Assembly: GCA_050084985.1 (NCBI GenBank)
Contig: JBITNC010000001.1
Location: 73,904,001 to 73,968,000, forward strand
DNA length: 64,000 bases
Source: Nageia nagi
Lineage: Eukaryota; Pinophyta
Reading direction: 5' to 3'
Shown here piece by piece: positions 23,430 to 36,929 of this stretch; position 1 is the stretch's first letter, and each line of letters starts with the position of its first letter. The notes below the pieces were generated by a model. It had not been told where the DNA came from, searched no databases, and saw nothing but the letters and a program-made list of their open reading frames with translations. The position numbers and the translations under genes are program-made.

Positions 23430-26400
23430 TGTTATGCTTCACCTATTCTTGACTTCATAAAATCCTAAAATTCTAAACCTTTTTTTTTATTTTAAACACT
23501 TGAATGGTCTAGGAATGGACAAAGTGACCCATATGAGCATATCAATGCTATTAGCTAGTCAACACTCACATGGTAAGATTGGTTAAATCTAAATTAACTA
23601 AACTTAATTAGATCCTTCTAGTGTTCACTTCTCAATGATCATCCCATTAGAAGACACCACATATGTGACCACATTATTTATGTTCACAAACTATGCAACA
23701 AATATTCTAATCATGACATAGTGGTTTCCTACTTAGGGTTGATATCACTTGAAATAATGTTCATACATAAGTTCATGTATCTTTTTTCAATGGTAACCCT
23801 TTGATTCACAGGTGCATATAGATTTTCCCTGGCAATATTCCATATGAAATGGGTAAGCATCATCACATATTGAATAATCATCACACTCCTATTTTCTAAA
23901 TTGTATTAAGTATAATTAATAGTTACCTTCACCTAGTAACTATAGTTTTATTGACTAATATCCTCATTTTACAAACTACCAAGGATATAAGATACTATCC
24001 TTCCCATATCTATCTACTAGGCTCACCATGAAGTTTGACATCCTCATACCTAGATCTTGGAAAGCCATGGATATTGAATTAATACCCTGAAGTGGTTTGC
24101 ATAGTCTAATAAATTTTTGAGCAAGAGTGTAAAGAAAAATAATCCCCACTCTAATATCCTTAGAAATAATTTATCACTAATCAATTATTAGGTTTTCTAA
24201 GTTTTATGCTTGTATCAAGTAGTAGAATGTTCCTCAAATCCATTTTCTTGCAAAAAAATAACTTTTCATAATAATAATCATGTTTGATAAATAAGAATAG
24301 TAAATTCATCAAATATGTATAAGAAGATTCAAAAAAACTTATTCATGAGGCTATCAAGGAATGTTAAATAGTATTGTACTATAATTATCCCATATGCATG
24401 ATTTGTTGCAAAGAATGTTACATTAAAAGTATATCATATGTCAAGGTATAATAACAAGCCCTAATATGCATCTAAATATGCATAAGAAGTTTCAAAACAA
24501 ACTTGTTCATGAAGCCATCAAATAATATTCAATAGTATTGTACTATAATTATCCCATATGCATGATGTGGTGTAAACAATATTACTTTAAAAGTACACCA
24601 TATGTTAGGGTATAATAATAAGCCTTAAGATGCATCTAATAAGGGAGTACTGCATAGAGTGTAACATACTCAAGGAATATATTTTTGTTATCATCTTGCA
24701 ATCTTATGACAATAAGGGTTTGAGTAAGTTTTATTTTTATATAAGTATCTTAATCATTTCTTAATTCATAATTCTTACTTTGATTAACTATTTTATTTTT
24801 ATATTCATCATATCTATTGATCAACTTCTAATATTGGTTTGAGGTCTTCATTGGCCTTTCTATTTTCCTTCTACAGTTTTAGCTTCTTGAATAGGTTTTC
24901 TTGTAAGATCTTCTAAAACATTAAAATTTTATTTAAGTTTGAGCTAAGTATCAAGAACCTTTCATGGATGTACATTTTCTTGAACACAACACCTTCATTT
25001 CTTTATCTTAATAGTTATTGTCATAATGATACATTAATTATTTTCTATCCTTGTATATTTTATCAATTTTCACAAGGGAGTTCCCTTTTAATGATAAATT
25101 ATCCAAGTGTTACAATATGATTCCTAAATTCACAATAATCATATTATATTTAGGTTAGGGAATCTATTAAGATATTTCCTTTGTATTTCTAAATAATTTG
25201 AACACATTAGGGGTTCTTGTATCCTTAACTTAGTTAACTATTCAAAATATTATTTATAATTTCATAAATTTATTAGATCCATTATTATATTCAAACATTG
25301 GATGAGTCAAAACTTTCTTAGATCTTGGATTATCATAAATATCTTATAATTGTATCATGGATACAAAATCTATCTACCTTGGTACATAAATGAGTACATA
25401 ATAATATTTGTTTTAAAATTGGCTATATAATAGTCGGTAATAACTTTATTCCATGACCTAATGTATTTCATTATGATACCAATATGTCAAAACTAGGGTA
25501 GCCCTAAATGGTAACTTGTACATCATAGTGTATGAAATATTTAATTCCATGTGAGTTCCCATACAATTGACATAAGGAGTTTACATCATATATTTGTAGA
25601 ATTATATAATAGAAGGTATTTGATTTATCCTCATCTACTTGATGTATCTTTTGAACATCTTCATCTTGCATATTCATCCTAGGAATTCAAGACTTATTGG
25701 TTGAAAGTACTAGGAGAGGTTTTTAGAGTATTTAAGGATAAGGATAACTCTTTACATGATGTAATACATCCTACCCTAGGTGCATCATATCTCATTAATA
25801 TAATACTTCTCTTTTAATAAAGACAATAAAAGGAAGAAATAATTACATATGATCAACTCTATTCTTCATCTTGGGAGGTTTTATGTTCTCACTATAACTA
25901 CCTCCCTTCCTTGATCATAGATTAAAATTTCACCAATTAATCTAATCATACCATCCCAATGCTTTCATATGCATCATTTAATCTCAAAATATTAATTTTA
26001 ATCAATTACACATGATAAACAAAAAGTATAATGATAAACCAAAAAGTTCATAATTTCATTAATATTTTTAATCATAATTTAATTTATTTCCAAAGAAATA
26101 ATCATAATTTTTAGTTCTATCAAAACATTTTAGTAGGAAGTCTTCATTACCTTTATTACCTTTTTTACAAGTTAGATGTAATAGCCATTTATTTAAGTAA
26201 TATAATCAAGACTAATTTCAAAATTAAACAAGGTTTTTGTGAGAGAAATAATGGATTTCATGGTTGTGCTATTCAAGATCATATAATATCTGAAGACTTA
26301 ATACCTTATTTGTATTTGACTACAAAACTACTCAAATTAGGAGTAAAAAAAATATATTAAATTTGTTTGGATTACCAACTCACCTTGTAAATTTTATTTT

Positions 26401-28342
26401 ACTAGTACCCTAATACACATATGTATCATACAAATTCAATTACTATGCCACTCACATGGCACAACCAAGTCTAGTCCACTAATAAAAAAATAAAGTATCC
26501 TCTAGTATTATGAAAAATAAATAAGTCCATCATTTCAAGATAAATTACAAGGTCCGAAATTCAAATTTTTAGCTAGACTAAATATTAAATTATCTATTCT
26601 TTGATTTTAGTTATGGAAAAATTATACAATATGTATACCCACCAAATAATTTTTAAATAAATAGTTTCCTCTTCTTCTTCTTATTATTTTTTTTTTAAAT
26701 AAAAACAAACTATATGAGGTTCAATAAAATAAATTAAATCAATATCTCAACAAAATTCACCTCAAATAAATACAAGGTGGATTACTATCTCTTGGCCAAT
26801 ATAAAATTAGTTTTGACTTTACACTTGTGACTTACTAAATGAAACATTGAGTAAATAAATTGTCCAATCTAGATGCCTCCATATAAGGATAAATAAGTAC
26901 ACCCACCAAATAGTTTTATCCTTTTCTAGATACAAATAGACTATACCATATGCAATAATAAATTATTTTAAAAATATTAAACAAAATTCAACTCAAATAA
27001 ATACAATGTGGAGTATTTTCTCTTGGGTTAATATAAAATTAGTTTTGACTTTACACTTGTGAACTCACAATATCATAAATTATTATTTTTAAATTAATTT
27101 ATCCAATCTTTTCTCTAGATACCTACATATAGTTATTGACAAAGTATACAAAATATTCACATGCAAAGGCATCAAATAACTACAAATATTATGCTCTCAC
27201 ATGGTACAACAAAAGGCCATTAATAACAAAGAAGCCTATTACTATTTTAAAAAAGTCTTAATAAACAATCCATCCTTCAAATATACTTAAAATTTATCAA
27301 ATAAAAATTCAAAGCTTTGGTTAAATATTTTAGCATTAGTGGCCAAAATATTATAAAAACACTTGGAAAAATAGAAAGATATTCCTCCCTTAATGAGACT
27401 CTAGACCAAAATTTAGGAAGAGAGGGAGAAGTGCATGAATGAATATATTTTTGTAAAGGTTTTCTTAGGTATTTATAACCAAAAATTGGTATGATCCATT
27501 CAAAAATATAACTATTTTTCCACCTCACATTTTTTGTTCATGAGGGTTAGGGGTTTCATTATTTTATGGTAGGATTTTGATAAATTTGCTAGCAAGTACT
27601 ATGTCCTACAAAATAATTTGCACACTTCACATTAGACACCAAAATGTATGGAAAAATTTCATCAATAATTTTACACACCTAACATAAAATACAAAAATGT
27701 TTATTCTTACAAAATACCAAAATATAATTTTGACTACCACAATATACCAAAATAGTCTTCATACCCAAATTTTGTTTTCACCCAACCCTTGGAATTTTAT
27801 TGTTTGTAAAAACTAAAATTCTTTGGTGAAAATTCAAATTTAAATATTTGGAATATTCCATCTAACATTCAAAAATAATTAATTAACTTTTCGAAATAAT
27901 TTAGGCATGCACATCAAATTTTTAATAGACATTTTACTTGAGGAGACTACCCATCCTACATTGTAAATTTTGTTAGTGAATACATAAAAATTATACACAT
28001 CACAAGAATCTAATACCATGTAAAATAATTATGATATTAACTTATATGATCTATGAAGGTCCTTATGGTTTGTTAATAAATCAATTCCAATTATTTCCAC
28101 ATTCTTACCAATCTATTCCTATAACTAACTCATCTTTGGTTCCTTTAGATCTCCAACTTGACTCCTATACTGAGTCAACTTGTAACATGTATCACAAAAA
28201 TCTCAAAGATAATATCAAATTGATATAAATATTGCATATATCCATTCATAATTAATCATTTCATAACATAAATAGTCTTAATCTCATTCAAATTCTTGAA
28301 GGCATTTAGGTCCTAATAAGTGCAATTGGGTGGGTTGTTACA
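23430..28342 (-). repeat. Chromovirus 3' LTR
   Basis: Plus-strand borders TGTTATGCTTC and GGTTGTTACA; on the minus strand it opens TGTAACAACCCACCC. Length 4,913. The whole length aligns by eye to the two-part right LTR, for example AGCAAGAGTGTAAAG at 24,120 against AGCAAGATTATAAAG at 39,114. No conserved gene was recognised inside; the frame at 27,277-27,528 has no homologous open frame in the other LTR. Confidence 0.85.
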
Positions 28343-28360
28343 TACTACCAACCTTAAAAG
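28343..28360 (-). other. Chromovirus polypurine tract region
   Basis: The minus strand reads CTTTTAAGGTTGGTAGTA immediately before the LTR's TGTAACAA, a purine-rich stretch in the expected place. Confidence 0.55.
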
Positions 28361-28442
28361 GAATATAGTCCCATGTGTTTTTAAATATGAATACTATATT
28401 TTTAATAAATGTTTACATAGTCATTCAAACAAATAAGAAAAT

Positions 28443-29454
28443 TATCTTCTCATGAGAGATTCATCTTTCCAAGTGGAAGAAGACTCAAAGTAGTTATCCC
28501 ACTAGATTAATCATTCATTAATCTTCCCACTTCTTAATATTCTAGTCCTAAAAGCTAGGATAGCTTCAATAGCTTAAGGGTATGACATAGGAAATTTAGG
28601 AAAATCCAACACATGAGAAGGGTCAGCAATGTACTTTATCAACAATGAGACATGAAAAACATCATGCATTTTTTACAAACTTGATGGCTAGGCATGTTTG
28701 AAAGAAATTGGACTCTTGTTATCGACTATTTTGAAAGGAAAAAAAAAACCAAGGATCCAATTTGGTAGACTTTTAGCACTTTTCATGGGTTGAACTCATA
28801 AGAATACTTTATTTCCTATATCAAATTCTTGATGAGTTCTCTTAAGCTCATGATAACTTTTTATCGATTGACAACTTCCTTGAGCTTTCATTATATGGAA
28901 TTAAGTTTTCCCTTCATTTACTTTAACATTTGAAGCTAGATCCTCGCTTGATCCTCCTAATTATTCTAATATAAAGGAGTTCCAAATTTTCTTCCATAAG
29001 GAGCTTAGAAGGGGGCCATTCCCAAAGATGAATGGTATCCATTATTATAGGAAAAATTTACTAAATAAAGGTAGTTCTTCTATTTAGTATTTTATTCCAT
29101 GTAGTACATTTTGAACATATCCTTAAGAAGTCTATTTACATGTTTAGTCTACCCATCTATTTGTGGATGATATGTTGAACTCATGTTCAATTTTGTTCCC
29201 AATTGCCCCTATGTAATGATTTCTAAAAGATAGGTGAACTTTGAATCCCTATCTAAGATGATCACCTTTGGAAATCCATGTAATATGAATATTTCATGGG
29301 TGAACATATTTTCCATAGAGGAAGCATCATCATTGGTATTTCCAAGAACAAAATGTGCTACCTTGGTTAATCTATCAACCACTACCAAAATTGAATCATG
29401 ATGGAACCTAGTTTTTGGTAAACAAATAATAAAATCTATCAAAATTACTTGCAA
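28443..29454 (-). pseudogene. Integrase core plus chromodomain-like C-terminus
   Basis: One minus-strand frame runs through this region with about a dozen stops. The core shows VVVDRLTKVAHF and ILDRDSKFT, holding the two catalytic Asp positions. Then STYHPQIDG*TKHVNRLL has Lys where the catalytic Glu is expected (TERVN in the family), which would kill strand transfer. Downstream VFHVSLL, ILAFRTRILRSGKI and STWKDESLMRR match the GPY/F-to-chromodomain tail of chromoviruses. That tail targets integration to heterochromatin. The frame ends at 28,443. Confidence 0.85.
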
Positions 29455-29859
29455 TTTATGTATGGTAACATAATTTGGTTACATATATCCACATGTATGT
29501 TGATTCTCTACTTTTACCTTTTGACATTTAATACATCTAGCTATAAATTTTGCTATGTCTCTTTTCATACCATCCTAATAAATTTTTTATTCAAAATCCT
29601 TTCTCATTTTCATACCTTTAGAGTGTGCTGCATAAGGGGATGATGGGTTTCTTGCATGATCAAATTCCTTAAATCACCATTCTATAAGATGATCAATATG
29701 TTCTTAAAGTAAAGGGCTCCATCTTTTTTAATCAAATATTGGGATGATGGGGTACCTTTTCCTATCAATTCTTGAATAGATTTATAATATGGATCTTCTT
29801 ATTGTAAAAATTTTAATTGATTAAACAAATCAAATTGAATTATTATCATGGCATTGACA

Positions 29860-30330
29860 TGTTGTTTATGATTTAGGGATTTTTCACCTTATTCTCTCTC
29901 CCTTTAATATATTCAATACCAAATTCATACTTAGTTAAGAACTTCATCCAACACCTTCACGTCACATTTAAATCTTGCTAAGTGAACAAATACTTCAATC
30001 TTTAATAAGCTATCTTATGTTTGAAAGGATTTCCCAAAATATAGTGTCTCCACATCTTAAGTGCATGGACTATAATAGAAAAATTAAGATCATGAGTTTC
30101 ATAATTCATCTTATGATTTCTCATTTTCTTGGATTCATATGTTATAGGTTTTCCATTTTATGATAACACACCACTCAAACCTTCCAATCAAGCATATGTG
30201 CATATTGAAAAATCACCATGTGGGTAAGGGATGGTGAGAATAGGTGTATTTGTAAGCCTTTCCTTTAGGGTCAAAAAATCTTTCTCATATTTTTATGTCC
30301 ATTTAAATACCTTATTCATTTTCTAAAGGA
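29860..30330 (-). pseudogene. Ty3-type RNase H remnant
   Basis: The minus strand reads DFLTLKERLTNTPILTIP, then TYAWLEGLSGVL and YETHDLNFSIIVHALKMWRHY, in the order found in gypsy RNase H, and later YEFGIEYIKGREN. The first catalytic Asp of the TDAS-type motif is lost (TYAW). Stops interrupt it. It links the reverse transcriptase on its right to the integrase on its left. Confidence 0.8.
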
Positions 30331-30439
30331 TAGTGATGGGATTGGCTATTTTTAATAAATCCTTGATAAATATTTGATATTATCTAACTAACCCCATAAA
30401 AATTCTTACCTCAATCACATTTGTTGGTGCAATCCAACT

Positions 30440-30990
30440 CATTATTGCTTCCATTTTCTTAGGATCAACTAAGATTCATTTACGAAAATGGTATGCCCTA
30501 GATATTGAATTTATGAGATATAAAATTCACACTTTTGGAGATAATATTTGATGATGGTATGATCATCCTCATTGTTTGAATATATAAGGATGGAATTAAG
30601 AAATACCAATATAAACTTGTCAAGGTACTCTACATACACACTATTAATCAAATTCATGAAATTTACAATGGTGTTAGTTAACCCAAAAGGTAATACCATA
30701 AACTTATAGTGTCCATACATAATTTTGAAAGCTATTTTATGAGTATATGAAATGTTAATCCTTAATTAGTGGAATCTTAATATTAAATTTATCTTTGAAA
30801 AGATAGCAGCATCCTTAGGTTTACTAGAAAAATTACCAATGCTAAGAAATGGATACTTATTTTTGATGGTGACTTTGTTTAGCATCCTATAATTTATGTA
30901 CAACTTTAGGGTACCATATTTATTCTTTACAAATAACACTAGAGTACCACATGGTGATACAAAAGGTTTTACCAATCCTTTTTCTAATAT
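30440..30990 (-). pseudogene. Ty3/gypsy reverse transcriptase, active site lost
   Basis: The minus strand carries fingers and palm motifs in order: VLFVKNKYGTLKLYINYR, LNKVTIKNKYPF, YGHYKFMVLPFGLTN and FLNSILIYS. The last replaces the FIDDILIYS-type catalytic loop, so both catalytic aspartates are gone. One stop and a shift separate the two blocks near 30,740-30,770. Family assignment is certain at the gypsy level. Confidence 0.9.
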
Positions 30991-30999
30991 CTTGCAATT

Positions 31000-31560
31000 T
31001 TACCTTTAGATCTTACATCAATAGTGTTCATTCTATAGGGAGTTCTAGAAATAGGCTCTTCTCCAAGTACTAGGTCTATCAAGAAATCAAATTATTATTT
31101 TTGGGGTAATCTTGGTAGGTCATCAAATAATACATATTATTATTCACTTAACAAAGGGTAATTGTTTAGTAGCTTTACATCCTTATCATCTTGTTCAACC
31201 TCCTTAAATTTGATTGCATATATAATCTTCCTTTTTCTTATGCTTATTTTAACTTGCATGTATGTGATAAAGTAAGGTTCAAATCCTTGATCACTATAGT
31301 TTCTATATCAAGTTTGAGACACATAAATGTATTCTACCCATCTTTCTTGAAATTCAATTAAGGCTTTAACTAATCCATGCCCAAAATGATGTTGCAAAAG
31401 GCTAAAGAAATCATATACAAATCCCAAATGGTAGATCCCTTGGTTAATTCTATATCAACATATCTAAAACATTCTCTAATAGGGTACTCTCTGTACTGAT
31501 CTATCTTCAAAGGACACTGATTTACATGGTGATCTCCATCTTAGTTCCAACATCAATCTC
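31000..31560 (-). pseudogene. Degraded protease/linker region of the chromovirus
   Basis: Lies between gag and reverse transcriptase where the protease belongs. Stops and shifts are dense, and I could not place the aspartic protease motif with confidence. Confidence 0.4.
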
Positions 31561-32885
31561 TAGGATCCTTTTTTCTATTCTAGAAACTTATCCTTAGTTC
31601 CATTCTAATTATTCCTTTTATCTAAACATCCTTGGCTATGGTTCTTGGAACCTTGGCTTCCATTCCCAAGGTTATAGTTTTGTTTATGAAACTACTAATT
31701 TTTCCTCTAAAAATTCTTCTTCTAGTTATTTTTTTCTAAATAGATTTTTCTAAAACATGGGTGGATTACCATCTTTGTAACCATAGTTATTATCCTTGAT
31801 CTTCTTATTTTTTATTTTCTATACTTGATGTTCTACACTTTTAATCTTTTGATAGATTTGCTTATCTTTTTCATCCTAAAGATTGTAGTTTAAGAAAGTT
31901 TTCTTGATACCCAAATTGCCCTGTTCTCTCTTCATAAGGTGATATGCTTCTTCAAGCATTTTAGGGCTTAATACATTCACCACAATCTTGATCTTGGGGT
32001 CTAACCCAACAAGAAATATATGAACCTTCATATAATTCTTATATTTAGGAACATATTTAAGCATCTTGATAAATTTTTGATGATAGCTTTAGATAATCAT
32101 GAATTCTTGTTGTAGGGTGTAGTATTCTTCATACTTTCTATCATAATAGATTCAAGGAATGAATCTTTCACAAAATGTTGCAATAAAATCTAGACACTTT
32201 AGATATTGTATCCCATGCTCAATCTTGTAAGCATTCTACCATTCTAGTGTAATGTCCTAAAAGTTGTAGGTAGACCAAATAGTTTTGGTCTCCAAGGATA
32301 AGTTCTTCATCAAGAAGTATGTCTCTTCTTCTTTTAACAATACTTTAGCTTGTTCACCCTTTTACTTATCGTTAAACTTTGGGATTTGATATTTCTTAAG
32401 ATTTGAAGCAAGATATTATCCAATCCTTTCTTGAATTTGATCATTTATCCCTTTAGGCCTTACTTGTTCTAGAATATATTCTTCTTATGGAGGTTCACCT
32501 ATTGATTTGGTAGATTATTGATAATCTCTTAATGTTTTGCCACCTCCTCTTGTAACCTTCTAATGGCTTCTTCATCTTCATTATTCCTATTGGAAAAACT
32601 TTCATAACTCTCATTTTCATTGTTATTAGTTGCTTTTCTATTGGCATTCCTTATTATTATATTCCTTGTATTTCAACCCCTAACATTCCTTTTATTTCCC
32701 TTACATTAGAATTCGTAGGGAGACCATTCCCTATTTTTTATTATAGGTCACCTGAAGCACATGTTATGTATCTTGGGATAGCTATAATTTGAGTCCACAA
32801 AATGGTGTTATCATTAAGGTCAAGCATACTCATATTGACTTCCTAAAATCTTACAACAAAGAAGTCATGGACCATAGGCCCAAGA
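31560..32885 (-). pseudogene. Chromovirus gag pseudogene
   Basis: The clearest part, at 31,876-32,064 on the minus strand, reads LKYVPKYKNYMKVHIFLVGL and then DPKIKIVVNVL, a gypsy gag segment also present in copy B at ~2,840. The N-terminus lies just left of the primer-binding site. Gag would build the cytoplasmic particle; this copy has many stops. Confidence 0.75.
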
Positions 32886-33585
32886 GTTTGAAATTGGCAC
32901 TATGATATCAATGTAACATTTCACCTATTCTTAATTTCATAAAATCACAAAATTTTGAATCTATTTTTTCTTTAATTTAAACACTTGAATGATATAGGAA
33001 TAGATAAAGTGATTCATATAAGCATATCAATGCTAATAGCTAGTCAACACTCTAATGGCAAGATTGGTAAAATTTGAATCAACCAACCTTGATTAGAATC
33101 GTTTTAGTGTTCACTTCTCAATGATCATCCTATTGGAAGATGCCACATATGTGACTCCACCATTTCAATTCATAAACTATACAATAAATGTTATGATCAT
33201 GGCATAGTGATTTCCTACTTAGGTCCCATATCACCTAAGAGAACACCCATCCATAAGGTTATGCATATTTTCTAATGGTAACCCTTCAATTCACTAATGA
33301 AGATAGATTTTCCTAGGTAATATTCCATATGAAATGTGTAAGCATCATTTACTATGAAACAATCATCATACTCCATTTTTCTAAATTATAGGAAGTTTGA
33401 CAACTAGCTACTTTCACCTAATAACTGTAGTTTTATCGACTACTATCCTCATCTAAAAAACTATCAAGGATATGAGAGACTAGCCTATTGATATCTTCTT
33501 GGCAAGGCTCACCATGAAGTTTGACATCCCTTTTCACATATCTTGGATAGACATGGGTATTGGAATAATACCCTCAAATGGTTTG

Positions 33586-34192
33586 TGTAGACCTAAAATA
33601 ATGCATATAATTATTAATGGGGGTTAATTAATGCACTATTAGGACTACTTAGTTTTATTGACATATATTTGAAATATGAAAATAATAATTAAAAGGCATA
33701 CATGTTCACTTTATTCCAATTAAATGTTTAATAAATTAATGATATCATACATTAATAATAAACATGCAATCATATAATTTCATGCCATTGATGACCTAAA
33801 TGAGGTACATCACTAACAATGTGGAAGAAGTAAAATTATAAGTGCAACACAAGAATATGAAGATGAGTAAACAAAAGAATCATCACATAACATGCATAAG
33901 GTATAGCTTACAAATAATAATAATGCATAATAGAGTTATGTAACATGTACCATCCTCATATTCATTTTCTCATCCTTGACCTAATCCTTTAGATATGATC
34001 CCCTTTTGGTCGCTTTTGATATCTTTATATAGCAACACTTCTATTACAAGATTTTACCCTTAGGTCATAATATAATGGTCCATTACATGAATTACATATC
34101 TTTGGGTATTTTAACCCCTTTTTACATAATACATCATTGAGGCTTTAAAATGAATTATTTAATAAATAATAATTTATTTTTAGGCATCTACA
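33586..34192 (-). repeat. Nested element 3' LTR
   Basis: 607 bases, TGTAGACC...CATCTACA. Ends share architecture with the outer element LTR (AGGTATCTACA), so the two families are related. Confidence 0.8.
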
Positions 34193-34779
34193 TTTTCCCC
34201 TCTTTGGAGGTGTGATTGAAGCAATGAAATTACACATATAAAAAATAAGTGTAGAAGAATTTGTTTTGAGAACTTTGAACTCTTTGTTGCATTACCCCTT
34301 TTTGCTAATGGTGATGATGATGATAAGGGTCCCTTGCTACCCCATTTTAACATGGATGCCTAAGAAAGGTCCTTGAATGGTGCAACCAAGGAAAAATCAG
34401 ATGAAGAGTCTCTCTTTAGGAATGATGTTGTGTAGATGATGGAAATGACTATGATGATGTAGTTAGATGGTACCATATCCAATTTTGGAGATGAAAGATA
34501 TGATTTTTCCCCTTGTACTAATTCAACCATGAATCTGGTCATTCCATCATGTCTAATACTCAAGAACCACTTGTACTTACATCCATGCCTTGAAACATAG
34601 AGTATTTGCTTTGACTATGATGAAATGGATACCATTAGCAATGTCGAGAACAATGTACATGTTGCTAATAGTGTGGAATTATATGTTTTTTTTTTGCTCT
34701 TTAGGATGTAGATACCTATAATGCAGTGTTATTTATAAAAAATAGGATGGATACATAATGAGTTGAATCATTTATTGAT

Positions 34780-35270
34780 GATGAGTCAATGTTAGTAGTC
34801 TACTTATAGCTACATCATTGGTTTATCTTTTAAGTGAGTGAACTCTTACTAGCTATATCAATGGTCATTAGTGATAATACATTTTATATCTATGATCTAA
34901 AGATATTATGATTTGGATGGATTCAAAGTAAAAACTATGTGGATACACATTCAATTTCATCATCCATTGAAGATGATCCAATGTCAACATCTTGCTTATG
35001 GTTGCATCATCGATTTACTTTTAAGCGAGTGAACTCTCATTAGCCATGTTGTTGGACATCGATGGCCATACATTTTATGTCTATGACCTAAATATATTAT
35101 GCTTTGTATGAGTTCAAAGAAAAAACCATGTGGATACATAGCAAGTTGCACATCTTGCTTATAACTACATCACTGGTTTACTTTTAAGTGAGTAAACTAT
35201 CACTAGTCATATCAATGGCCATCAACGATCATAAGTTTTGTTTCTTTGACCTAATGATATTATGTTGTCC
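34780..35270. repeat. ~160-190-bp tandem repeat, three copies
   Basis: Blocks containing CTACATCATTGGTTTA, TTTTAAGTGAGTGAACTCT and CTATGACCTAA recur at about 34,810, 35,003 and 35,165. The interval lies in the non-coding interior of the nested element, where reverse transcriptase would be expected in an autonomous relative. Confidence 0.75.
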
Positions 35271-36640
35271 TTGTGAAAGCTGAGTGATCAATGCCAATCA
35301 TACTCACCTAGATAATACCTACAGAACAAAACAACATAAACCTACATAGATCATATTCATAAAAGAATAAGCAATGTAAATAGGAAGGATAAAATTAATA
35401 TAATATTTAAATGTTTTTACTCTAATCAATTCCAACCATAGTGATATAAAGTATGATACATAGACTACTACGATAGAAAACTCATAGCCTATGGATGATG
35501 TTTGAATGACCCACACTAGTGATGTCTTGTAATCAATGCAATATTTGCTTATGGGTGGACCATGGCTTTGAAATAATTATCAATAGAATAATAAACTATA
35601 CATTCAATTTCCATCAATGTATTGAATATTCAAACATTCAATGACCTTGCATCTCAATATTTCATTTTGCATAAATTTTCAATATAAATCCACATAGTTG
35701 CCATCATGTAATGCCTAAAATTTAAAATCATATTTTTAATAATTTTGATCCTTATCACTAAAATATTGTATATGCATGAAAGAATCATAGAAATGAGCAG
35801 ACATTCAATGAAATTTCAATATGCCCCATTTACAAAATTATTTGTACCAATTGCATGTCACTAGAAGCATGATATTTTCCATATCAAGTGCAAAAATTTG
35901 AAAGATAATCATCCATATCACTTTGTATTTCTTGTAAATGAAATAACATTGTCAATTACCATAAAATTTTCAAGATAAAGCATAAACTAGCAATATGTGA
36001 TCATATATTCAATTTATCTTTACAATGATGATATCATTTAAGAAGAAGAATCCATTCAATTAGCATTGAAAATGATAATTCAAATATTCAATAGAATGCA
36101 ACATTTTATAGACAATGCCATAATGTTATATTATACCATATTTTCAAGGATACAATGGAATTAAATTTCATTATCAAAACATGCATTTTATTTAAAATAG
36201 GAAACATAAGAATAGCATATGCAATGTTCACTTTTCATACTAGATAGTCAAAGAAAATTTAGTGATCTTAATTCATCAATGATAATTTTGCAATGAAGAG
36301 CATAAATAATAGCAAAACATGTGAGATGAGATACCTTACCTTTACTTACCTTTATGCCCCATGAATGGGCAATTTTTGCACTTTGCAATTCTAAATTATG
36401 AATTTGGCCTTCTAATTTTCAATATATGATTTTCATCATGCCCCTATATAAAACTAAAATTACCCCTAGCTGAAGTTGTATCACCTTTTTCTTGATTTTT
36501 TGTGCATATTTTTTTTTTTATGAAATGCAACTAATATAAGATGCAATGACTAGACCCATGATATACAACCTACATGAAATGCATCCTATCTGATATACAA
36601 AATTTAGAAACTATAGCACATTAGGGGGTGGTAGAATCTC
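35271..36640. other. Nested element interior without recognisable genes
   Basis: AT-rich, no domain seen on either strand. The open frame at 35,319-35,516 lacks motifs. Confidence 0.4.
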
Positions 36641-36929
36641 CATAAATTTAGCACATTTTGCTAAGAAAAATGGATTTTTTTCTTAGATTATCCTCTGCAT
36701 TATCTATACCTTGGGCTGCTACTCTTTTAAGAAGATTAATAAATTTAATTTGTATCTCTAGAGGTAATGTATTGTGTTATTGCAAATGACTATTAAGGAG
36801 TAAAATTTTGAATAGATACTTGTCAAAAGGGTAATCTTTATATTTTATATATTCTTCTAACTGAAGCTCAATTGAATCCAATTGAACTAAAAATTTTCTT
36901 GTATTCTCTTGACTAGCTATATTTATAGA

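Noticed and set aside
27277-27528. 83-codon minus-strand frame in the chromovirus LTR as a gene
   Set aside because: The corresponding stretch of the other LTR (about 42,100-42,360) is not open in the same frame and no motif is seen.
28443-32885. An integrated plant pararetrovirus (caulimovirid)
   Set aside because: Paired LTRs, PBS, PPT, an integrase and a chromodomain-like tail identify a Ty3/gypsy element; no movement-protein region was seen.
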